This document shows positions 42,885 through 53,800 of a DNA stretch of 64,000 nucleotides, in pieces. Positions within the stretch are counted from its first letter, which is position 1, and each line of letters opens with the position of its first letter. The translations under genes and the position numbers were made by a program. Source of the DNA: Liolophura sinensis (lineage: Eukaryota; Mollusca; Polyplacophora; Chitonida; Chitonidae); contig NC_088295.1 of the NCBI RefSeq assembly GCF_032854445.1, positions 88,433,836-88,497,835 on the forward strand, in the 5' to 3' direction. The notes below the pieces were generated by a model. It had not been told where the DNA came from. It was given only the letters and a program-made list of their open reading frames with translations, and searched no databases.

Positions 42885-43140
42885 GATCTCATTGGCCAGG
42901 GGCCATGAACTCTCATGCTATTAGTTAGGAACCATGGGCTCCCATTCCATTGGTCAGGAACCATGGGCTCCCGTTCCATTGGGCAGGAGCCATGGGCTCT
43001 CATTTCATTGGTCAGGAGCCAAGAACTCATTCTGTTAGTCAGGAGCCATGGGCTCCCATTTCATTGGTCAGGAGCCATGGGCTTCCATTTCATTGGTCAG
43101 GAGCCTTGCACTCCCATCTTACTGGTCAGGAGTCATGAAT
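42885..43140. repeat. 29-bp tandem repeat
   Basis: About nine copies of GGAGCCATGGGCTCCCATTT CATTGGTCA downstream of the small secreted gene. The GGAGCCATGGGCTCC part is itself nearly palindromic. Confidence 0.92.
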
Positions 43141-43609
43141 AATGTTATAGCCTAGATGTGGCATTCCTCCTGAGGAGCCAGGTACGAAATCAAGTATACT
43201 CTAAAGTTGACTGAGCATAGACTATGTGGATATGCAGCAAAGGATCTGCACATTTGGCTGTGTGATTCCAATTAGCTGACAGTGTCGCTGACTGGAATGA
43301 TTCGAGCGACAGACAACACAAGATAAACACGGCGTTCTCAAAATATACAGAAGCAAAACCTTAAGAGTTGGTATAACCAGTCACTAACAATGTACACAAA
43401 TTTGCATCACATTAAATTAAATATCATGAATCAATAAACAATTATTTTTAAGTATGATAAATATCACAATAGGACTAGATAGTTGCTAAATCTCATGTTC
43501 ACTTTAAAATACAACTATAGGCACTTTGATTGAACAGCTTTTGCGCTTTTCGGATATAAATATAACACACAATAAAACTACGAACAAATCCGTAAGTCCA
43601 GTAATCACG

Positions 43610-43652
43610 TTATTTATTTATTTATTTATTTATTTGATTGGTGTTTTACGCC
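43610..43652 (-). mobile_element. 43-bp SINE tail with 14-bp target-site duplication
   Basis: Only the (TTTA)n tail plus GATTGGTGTTTTACGCC of the SINE is present. GTCCAGTAATCACG occurs exactly on both sides (43596-43609 and 43653-43666). This is an extreme 5'-truncated insertion. Confidence 0.92.
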
Positions 43653-44444
43653 GTCCAGTAATCACGCACTGAAATGATCAGTGAATCTGAATGCATCACG
43701 TAAACTTTTCTGAGTGATTTAAGTTTAAGAAAATGGAAATGCATTCACACGTATAAGTATAATATTGTTCATAAAATACCATCAACCAAACCCGTCCCAA
43801 ATCAACACATTTAAGAACAAGACTTTTCTCTTTTGATAACTATAATTTAAGCTCTGGCCACATAAACAAACTAGACACATTTTAATAAACCAAATGTAAA
43901 GACACAAAACCTTAAAACCCTAACCCCATAATGGAACATTTCAGAGTTTTCACATTTAATATCTCAAATGGCTTAAAACTGTAAATGACCAGATTCTGAA
44001 ATCGAATTAAAACATTCTATATTAGACATGCTACATTTGCACAAAATTCCGTATACAATTCAGAACAGGACTATTTTCAGCCTACACAGATTCAACACCC
44101 CTATCGATAATGGACTGGATCAGCGGGTTCAGTGCGTAGTTGAAAAAAACAATAAATGTGACCAAAAATATTTCGACTTTGTCTGACGCTAATAATCTAG
44201 TATAAACTTAAGAAAAACAACACCGGTAACACACTGAACAGACATGCTCCGGATACCTAAACTGCGCCAAGCAGGGAGCATTCAATGTACCTCTAGTGAC
44301 TAGTTCACTGGACAACTATATATGCATATATAGCGAGCAGTTAGTTATAGATTTTAGCAATACATGGACCGATTAAGACTGCATTGTACAGAGAGTGTTA
44401 TGCTGACATAAAATGTCATCCCAGGCTTACCCGTGCAGCATAGT

Positions 44445-44507
44445 TTATTTATTTGATCTGTATTTTACACCGTATTCAAGAATATTTCACCTGTAGGCCG
44501 GCGCGCA
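44445..44507 (-). mobile_element. 63-bp SINE tail with 9-bp target-site duplication
   Basis: The SINE 3' end (TTTATTTGATCTGTATTTTA CACCGTATTCAAGAATATTT CACCTGTA) is bounded by CAGCATAGT at 44436-44444 and 44508-44516. Confidence 0.85.
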
Positions 44508-44519
44508 CAGCATAGTAAA

Positions 44520-46260
44520 ATACACAATACACAAATAATGTTGTGAATACAATACACAAGTAATATTGCTGGGGTTCATTATTAAAACTCAATGGCCTAT
44601 ACCATAACATACAGTTTCAATCGACTATTGGAATGAATATATCAAACATGTTATTTTAACTGATATATAGCTTTTCTTCAGATGTGTTCCTCTTTTTCGT
44701 TTGATACTGGCTGTTGTCATCTTTTCTGTTTAAAATTTCTATATATGTACAAAATGATTTGCTCCATTTACCCATTGAGAATAGTACTGTTAAGCCTTTA
44801 CAAAGATTAATGGAGTAGAAATGTACAGTGCTAATAAAGTTAAGTACCTGCTACAGATTTGCAATACATGTAGATCACCGAATTACATACACTGAGTTTA
44901 GCTTTACAAGTTTATATAATATCGGGCCCCCACCGATATGGAGCAAAGTCATTCATTCATTTATACCTTTGCGAGCTGTAATAATTATTCCCTTTTATTA
45001 TGAAAGATCATATTTTATTGCAGTTGTCATGGCTCTGCTGTGATTACATCATCCCTGTATACAAAGTCAATGAACTATTGATCAAAGTGGCCGAGTAATC
45101 GAATCCAACCCTCGCCTGTTCGGCTGTGGAGCCCAGTGTTCGCATCTTGTCTGCCTTCCGTGGAGGGTCCGAATGTCCGAATCTAGTCCTCGCTTGTTCT
45201 GCTGCGGGGCTGCGTGTTCGAATCTACCCCTTGCTGTTTCGGCTGTGGTGACCAAGTGTTCGAATCTAGACCTTGCTTGTTCACCTGCGGGACCCAGTGT
45301 TCGAATTTAGTCTTTGCTTGTAACTGAACTCCAACAAACATACTGTGCTTGATCTGTTATGCCTGTTGTGAGTTCGAGTCTCATTCAAGCCAGCCTGTAG
45401 CGTCAACAATTTACTATTAATGTTGGTAATCAAATGCTATCCTGGAATTGGAAGTTAGGGTTATATTACCGGTATTACGAACACGTTCTCATCTGATAAC
45501 AGAGCTAATCTTTATACAATGCATTCCTCTTCCTTCATTCCTGAATAGCCGTTTCTATTAATGAGTAAGATACAGAGCAACCGTAAGTGAGTTCTCCAGA
45601 AAGCGACCAGTTGAACTGTAGAGTCCATAAAAGTCATTAGCCATGACTCAAAACCATAAAACATTCATTTCATTCAACGTCAAACCTAGGATAAGCCCCA
45701 AGACATACTGATATGCATAGATATCGTTTCATAAACAATTATCACCAGCATACCATTCTCAAGGAACTATAAGTGAGACTAGTATTAAACTCGTCTGACG
45801 TTGCTTAAGAGACAATACGTGTTCAGTTTGATATGCTGTAGTCGATAATGTAAATCATATGCCATGCAATTAACTGTGTAATCTGTGGGTAGAAAGGAGT
45901 AGTCTTTTTATCTAATTATAATGTATTTGCTATTACCAAGCGAAGACGCCATGAATTAAACGTCTCTGGCACATTCTGATCCAGGATTATGCTATACGTT
46001 ACCATAGAAACGCAAAATGGCTTTGAATATTTCATTGCTGTATCAATACAAGTAGCTGTTAATTGTAGTGGTTAACACACCCATGGTAACAATCATAAAG
46101 GGGGTAGGCTCTTGAGAGTATTGCCCGTCATACCTAGACTATAATCACTTAATCTAGTCACCCTCGGGGTCTGACTTCCCAACACTCTGTCTTTGAATAT
46201 CTCGACGAGCATTTATTTGCTTTATCACCACGGTAGATGAAGTGGAGCCAAATCTAGGGA
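44520..46260. other. Intergenic, mostly unique sequence
   Basis: AT-rich sequence without recognised genes, apart from the tRNA-like tandem repeat at 45085-45320 and a C-run at about 46265-46280. Confidence 0.5.
45085..45320. repeat. Tandem repeat of a tRNA B-box-like segment
   Basis: About four copies of a unit near 58 bp containing CAGTGTTCGAATCTAG, CTTGCTTGTTC and GCTG(C/T)GG. GTTCGAATC fits the Pol III B box (GTTCGANNC), so each unit carries one. Confidence 0.75.
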
Positions 46261-46314
46261 TGCGCCCCCCCCCCCCCCCCGGGTAGAAATCGTAGTCAGC
46301 AAGATTGGCTGAAA

Positions 46315-46637
46315 GATCATATTGATGTATTGACAGTTCCAGCAAGGCTCTTGATTGAACATGGCTGTCAGCTCTAGGATACATCCTTGATTAGTGTAAA
46401 CTTGTTTGTGTCCTTGAACTGAGATCATATTGATGTATGGACAGTTCCAGCAAGGCTCTTGATTGAACATGGCTGTCAGCTCTAGGATACATCCTTGATT
46501 AGTGTAAACTTGTTTGTGTCCTTGAACTGAGATCATATTGATGTATGGACAGTTCCAGCAAGGCTCTTGATTGAACATGGCTGTCAGCTCTAGGATACAT
46601 CCTTGATTAGTGTAAACTTGTTTGTGTCCTTGAACTC
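46315..46637. repeat. 108-bp tandem repeat, nearly identical units
   Basis: Three units beginning GATCATATTGATGTAT at 46315, 46423 and 46531. I see one base difference between the first and second units and none between the second and third. As 108 is a multiple of three, the minus strand has a 117-aa open frame with a 36-residue repeat; not taken as a gene. Confidence 0.95.
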
Positions 46638-46699
46638 ATCTGAATCTTATGTACCAGGGCCTCAGCAACGTCTTCCGCCATTTCGAGCAGCTAATAGTT

Positions 46700-46852
46700 C
46701 ATTTATTTATCAGGTAATGTTTTACGCCGTGCTCAGGATATTTCACTTGTGCGACGGTGGCCAACATTACGGTGGAAGAAAATCGGGTATAGCCCAGGGG
46801 AACCCACGATCATCCGCAAGTTGCTGGGAGACCCTCACACGTGCGAACGGAG
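46700..46852 (-). mobile_element. SINE 3' part, minus strand
   Basis: ATTTATTTATCAGGTAATGT TTTACGCCGT, TTTCACTTGTGCGACGGTGG CC and CACGATCATCCGCAAGTTGC follow the SINE in reverse; the head is missing. Confidence 0.85.
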
Positions 46853-47458
46853 TATATAAGCAGTATATAGAGAATTTGATTCTAATTACTGGATATGTAT
46901 AGCCTTACTCTGTGAAGTTTGTTTGAGGATTAGCGTATTTCCTTGTATTAAGCCAACCTTCTTTAAGTACATCGATAATGTCAAATATGGTGTAAGCTTT
47001 TGTTATTAGATACATCGTATATGTAACGCCATATATTTTGTTTTTCTCGAATCACTGCATTACGGAAAGACATGCCTTTCCGTGGAAAGAGAATTCATAA
47101 TGTTGTGATTACCGTCAGTTTTAGTTTCCAGCAATATTTGTCATTAGACAGCAGCTAGATAATATTGATGGCCCGAGGACGGGTCTTGTCTATGATCGCC
47201 TTCCTGACTCTGTTCAGCCCATCCAGAAACGATCGATATGAGGCAGACGTTTAAACGGCTCTGACGCCCCCTACCTCTCACTTGCGGACGTAACTTACGA
47301 CCCCCAACCGGGATTCACAGGTGAAGTGTTTTATTTTAGTTATGTTGTGGAATGGAACCGACTTACCTGCTACAACAGTTCAATGATGAAACACTGAGGC
47401 AGGCAGTCGAAACGAGAGTTCCTGATTATATCGAAGAAATGTCTGTCTGTGAGCAACT

Positions 47459-47831
47459 ATGAACACAATGGATTCAAAATCAATTCTTGTATCGGAGCAG
47501 GAACGATGGATGGCGAGTGTTCCGTCGCTGGCCGTGTTGGTGATGCTCTTTAACTTTGTACCACGGGTCTCCGGTAACCAAACAATCCATATTGGATTTA
47601 TCTATTCCTCTTCCACAAAGATTCCTGAGATGTCGCCTCTAATGGCCGCGGCAGACATGGCCGTGGAACATCTTAACAAGGATCCAAGCTTTTTCAGTTT
47701 GCAGTCCCGTGGGTACCGGTTCAAGGTTGTCACCGGCCGATCAGACTGTTCAAATGTTGATGGACTGTATCAACTGGTGAAATTGGCAACCCTTAACAAC
47801 AACACCAGAGAAAGTTTGGACGCCGTAATAG
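47459..47831 (+). CDS. Receptor exon 1: signal peptide and start of the ligand-binding domain
   Basis: 124 codons plus one base to ATAG|GTAAAG. The first ATG (47459) puts 17 polar residues before MASVPSLAVLVMLFNFVPRV SG. The ATG at 47510 would start directly at this signal peptide and may be the true start. The mature protein begins near NQTIHIGFIY. Confidence 0.8.
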
Positions 47832-50800
47832 GTAAAGAAAATTTACGTGTTTGTTGTATTGTGTGCAGTGACTAAACTCTCGTCCACACCATTCTTCATT
47901 ATCTCATTATTATAGCATTATCCTGTTTTAGCTGTCCTATATCTCATGTTGTCCTCTATGTTCTCTTTTCTTTATTTCCTGTCTATCTCTATTTTCAAGT
48001 CGTCTTTTTCTCTATAACTACATCTGTGAATCATTTTTGGTCTTTGTTTTCCCTTTTCTTCAATTCCTTATACTTCATTCCCGTTATTTCTATTGCCGCT
48101 GCTCTAATAATTTATGCATGCTTGGAATTCACACGTTATTAAGACGTTTCGTATTGAGTTGGTACTATCGACAAATGAACTAAGTAGGCTCAAAAATAAA
48201 GAATAAATAACAACAGGAAACTGAAAGGCAAAGGCCGTATGGATAAGGTGCCAAGTCACATCTGAGAAGAATAATCAGATGTCCCTTCTGGTAAGCCACC
48301 ACATTCCCTTGTATGTTACACCTACCTTAGATATGGGAGCCAGTTTATCTGGCAGTATCTGACCAGCCTGATGCTTTGGTTGGGTAAGCCACCCTATTGA
48401 CTTGTATGTTACACCTACCTTAGAAATGGGATCCAGTTTATCTGGCAGTATCTGACCAGCCTGATGCTTTGGTCGGGTAAGCCACCCTATTGACTTGTAT
48501 GTTACACCTACCTTAGATATGGGATCCAGTTTATCTCGCAGTATCTGACCAGCCTGATGCTTAGGTCGGGTGAGACACCCTATTGACTTGTATGTTACAC
48601 CTACTTAGAAATGGGATCCAGTTTATCTGGCAGTATCTGACCAGCCTGATGCTTAGGTCGGGTGAGACACCCTATTGACTTGTATGTTACACCTACTTAG
48701 AAATGGAATCCAGTTTATCTGGCAGTATCTGACCAGCCTGATGCTTAGGTCGGGTGAGACACCCTATTGACTTGTATGTTACACCTACTTAGAAATGGGA
48801 TCCAGTTTATCTGGCAGTATCTGACCAGCCTGATGCTTAGGTCGGGTGAGCCACCCTATTGACTTGTATGTTACACCTACCTTAGAAATGGGATCCAGTT
48901 TATCTGGCAGTATCTGACCAGCCTGATGCTTTGGTTGGGTAAGCCACCCTATTGACTTGTATGTTACACCTACCTTAGATATGGGATCCAGTTTATCTGG
49001 CAGTATCTGACCAGCCTGATGCTTAGGTCGGGTGAGACACCCTATTGACTTGTATGTTACACCTACTTAGATATGGGATCCAGTTTATCTCGCAGTATCT
49101 GACCAGCCTGATGCTTAGGTCGGGTGAGCCACCCTAATCACTTGTATGTTACACCTACATGTACCTTACAGATGGCAGCGAGCATAGGACATGTAAGTAA
49201 GCCCGGTACTTGTTAAAAGGCAGCATTGGCAACACTACCACTCCTATATCAGGATTCTTTTCTTTTTCTCTCTTAAATTTATCAACATATTGCCAAGTCA
49301 CAACTATACCTACTTCTGTGCAATGTTCAGTTACAAGAGTGGACCTGGATTTAATTCTTAGTAGTGTGTCAAGACATTTTCATTAAGCTCTAAATATGTA
49401 TAGTATAATAATACAATCTTATTACTGGGGTGCAGATGGTATTTTATATGTCTGACATTTGATGTAATTGCAGTTTTTCATTAAACATCAATAAACATAG
49501 CTGTTTTATACAGTACTTTGTATATATCCATCGGAAATGAATCTTTCAATACTAAATCAACTCTCCTCGTTCATGAAATGATTTCTTTTGGCGGTGTAGC
49601 AGGCTTCTAACGTACCAAAAGTGCTGTCTGATTTTGATACACATCGCACTTTTCCGGGAAATCAAACGTGACTGTATTGATTTCACAGCATGTCCGGAAC
49701 GGCCTTGTTTAACGCAGGAATGGTTCTCATCGACAGAGTTCCTGGAAAGCAGCCCCAAAATCAACTCAATGAGCTAAACTGATTTTCGATAAAACGATAT
49801 CATTTCCTAGGCACACCATATTACACAACACGACGATTGGAAAACAGTATAGTTAGGTCGCTGCAGCCTTCACGAGGGATACAGGTTAATATGGGACGTC
49901 TTCATGTTAGTAGCCACAAATTATCGTGTATTCTGACAGTACAATATCCCAATGTTTAGCCTATCGTAAATTTCAGTGCAGTATATCTCTGGGTAGGTAA
50001 AAATATAGCTCATTAATTGCCCACACCAATCGTTATGCTTATAGTTGGCTTGTTCCTTGTTAATGCCCTTCTAATATAGGTATTTATTCTATACTCATAC
50101 TCTTAAGTTTTGCCGCTTTGGTGCCCTAATGGTGAGAGCGTCCGCCTCGATGTCGGGAGATCTTGGATCAAACCCGGGTCAAGTGAAATCAAAGACTTTT
50201 TGCTGCCTGGCTTGGCTCTCATCTCTGATAGGTTAGAGCAAGGAACCAGGAGTGGTTGGCCCAGTGTCAGTATATAATGTGACTGGGTGGGGTGTCATGT
50301 CTGGTGTCTTCGGCATGATACTTCAGTGGCGTTGCCACAAGAAAATGGTATACCTACACGCACGTCAGTATATCTACACGCACCTTATGACTCCTCGTCG
50401 TCATATGACTGAAAACCTTTCACTTATACGACAGTGGGTAACATTATGATGTGAGGAAAATACGCGGGGGAATCCACCATCATCAGCAACCGACACTGAA
50501 ACATAACAGTATTTTAGATCTTGGTGTTTGTGTCTGAACACCCGTGACTATTTAATACTGAAAGTGAATCATTTGTCACTTGGCTCGTTCCATTGCCCTT
50601 TGAAGATTGACAGGTGCTTCATTTTCTTTTAGCTTGTCCCGGCTACATGCTCACATAGCTGAATATGTGTTATTGATTTTCAGTACAAGAAAGTAATTTC
50701 TGATAACGGTTTTGCTTCGGGGGCTAACTGTGCAATTAACCTGAAAACACCCGCTGAAAAGCATGTACTATGTTTATTTTGATATTTTCACATTGCCCAA

Positions 50801-53800
50801 ATTTTATATGGCCACTCGCTGAATCATTCAGCTTAACTCATTCAGTTAAGTCAAGAGGTTTGTTCGGTACCTGGTCAGGGACGGTGGTTTACTCGAGAGG
50901 CTCGCTTTCTTCGACCCATAAACCGCAATAAAATCTTGAGTACGTCTTGAGTAAACAATACTCGTAATACTTGAGACCACGCGAATTGATGAGTTCATGG
51001 TTTCGGAATGAGTGACCTTTTAGAGATGTAGTAAGTGTCATTTTCATGTGCCTTAACGTGTAAGGCGTACTTAGAGCTGTGAGACTATCCCCGGATGTAT
51101 CTGAAGTCTAACAGTAAAACTGCAGCAGCAAGTTCCCTTACAAATGTGCAAGTACGGGGTGATCATGCACAACGTCATAAAGCTATTTCCTGACAAACTG
51201 CATTAGCTGCCTCATAGCTAACATACGGGGAATATAAACTATGTTTATTTGATGCCGTGAATAATAAAGACTATCGCGTCATAATTAACACAGATGTGAC
51301 TGCAGCATCGACAACCGGCTGGACAACCGGTAATCGCTATTTATGAATCGAGTAGGCCGCAGTCGGCATAATCGAGAGAAAGATACACGCTGAGCGTGTG
51401 GATTAATACCAAGTAAATATACACAGTTAAAGGGCGACAGACAACGTTTCTGGGAGTCTTAACTTTAAATAATCTTTTAACCATGAGCAGAGGCAACAAT
51501 AAACAACTATTGTGATAAAAGAGCGTGATTTTAATTTTAGAAATAGCCGCCTTAGCAACGTGATCACGTGGTCTGAAAATGGCGGTTTGGTGAGTTCAGA
51601 TAATCCACGACTGGATGCCCTCGGTTGCATTTGTGGTATTTCTGGCGGTATGGTACTTATTATTCAGAGATATGAATTCAAAATTACTTCCCGTTTTTCA
51701 GTAAATTAAACCTATTTTTCAGGCGACAGGGCAGAGTTCCAGGTTTGTGAATATAGCGATCGGTTATAATGTGAAAGACATGACACACAGTCTACTGACA
51801 CCAGAAATGAAACCCAGACCCAGAACACTGACACCATACATGACACCCAGTTACAGTATTTTGGCACAGATATGGTTATACCTTGATCTGCCAACGTGTC
51901 CAATCAGTTATCAAGATTGTTCGTATGAAGGGCATTACGCTTGGCTATTTCACAAGGTCAGATCTGGGTAATCTCTGTGCCTCTCACTTGTGCGTGATGA
52001 GTACAGCTGTTGTATGTTGATTTCCACTTCTGATGTATACACATACTAATGAGTTGCCATGAGCCAGTCTGTTCTTCAACGCGATTTAATCCACTTAGAA
52101 TGTCACTGTTATTTACACAGATTACAGCATGCCTGTAGTGATATGTCATTCTTGTCAACACGATTTTCTGTTTGTATGTCTGTAATTATCACAAACTGAC
52201 CGTCAAAATTGTTTGTACGGACTTCTGCTTGTCTGTGTGTAACTATTATGTTATACTGTTATTGGCGCGGAATTATAGTATCACGATAGCTTACACGGAT
52301 GTTTGCTTGTCTATGTGTAACTATTATGCTATACTGTTATTGATGCTGACATAGCATCACGATAGCTTGCACGGATTTCTGCTTGTCTGTGTGTAACTAT
52401 TATGTTATACTGTTATTGGTGCTGACTTATAGTATCACGATAGCTTACACGGATTTCTGCTTGTCTGTGTGTAACTATTATGTTATGCTGTTATTGGTGC
52501 TGACTTATAGTATCACGATAGCTTGCACGGATTTTTGCTTGTCTATGTGTAACTATTATGTTATGCTGTTATTGGTGCTGACTTATAGTATCACGATAGC
52601 TTACACGGATTTCTGCTTGTCTGTGTGTAACTGTTATGTTATGCTGTTATTGGTGCTGACTTATAGTATCACGATAGCTTACACGGATTTTTGCTTGTCT
52701 ATGTGTAACTATTATGTTATGCTGTTATTGGTGCTGACTTATAGTATCACGATAGCTTGCACGGATTTCTGCTTGTCTGTGTGTAACTGTTATGTTATAC
52801 TGTTATTGGCGCGGAATTATAGTATCACGATAGCTTACACGGATTTCTGCTTGTCTGTGTGTAACTGTTATGTTATACTGTTATTGGTGCTGACTTATAG
52901 TATCACGATAGCTTGCACGGATTTATGGCATGTCTGTGTGTAACTATTATGTTATGCTGTTATTGGTGCTGACTTATGGTATCACGATAGCTTACACGGA
53001 TTTCTGCTTGTCTGTGTGTAACTATTATGTTATGCTGTTATTGGTGCTGACTTATAGTATCACGATAGCTTACACGGATTTCTGCTTGTCTGTGTGTAAC
53101 TACTATGTTATACTGTTATTGGTGCTGACTTATAGTATCACGATAGCTTACACGGATTTCTGCTTGTCTGTGTGTAACTGTTATGTTATACTGTTATTGG
53201 TGCTGACTTATGGTATCACGATAGCTTACACGGATTTCTGCTTGTCTGTGTGTAACTATTATGTTATGCTGTTATTGGTGCTGACTTATAGTATCACGAT
53301 AGCTTGCACGGATTTCTGCTTGTCTGTGTGTAACTGTTATGTTATACTGTTATTGGTGCTGACTTATAGTATCACGATAGCTTACACGGATTTTTGCTTG
53401 TCTGTGTGTAACTGTTATGTTCTACTGTTATTGGTGCTGACTTATAGTATCACGATAGCTTGCACGGATTTCTGCTTGTCTGTGTGTAACTATTATGTTA
53501 TGCTGTTATTGGTGCTGACTTATAGTATCACGATAGCTTACACGGATTTCTGCTTGTCTGTGTGTAACTATTATGTTATGCTGTTATTGGTGCTGACTTA
53601 TAGTATCACGATAGCTTACACGGATTTCTGCTTGTCTGTGTGTAACTATTATGTTATGCTGTTATTGGTGCTGACTTATAGTATCACGATAGCTTGCACG
53701 GATTTCTGCTTGTCTGTGTGTAACTATTATGTTATACTGTTATTGGTGCTGACTTATAGTATCACGATAGCTTACACGGATTTTTGCTTGTCTATGTGTA

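Noticed and set aside
46225..46578. 117-aa minus-strand open frame with 36-residue repeats
   Set aside because: By-product of the 108-bp repeat.
51721..51958. Exon-like open segment after TATTTTTCAG, ending CACAAG|GTCAGA
   Set aside because: The acceptor is good and one frame is open for 79 codons. In phase 1, which receptor exon 1 requires, it reaches a stop after 15 codons, and the open phase joins no neighbour. The peptide is not recognised.
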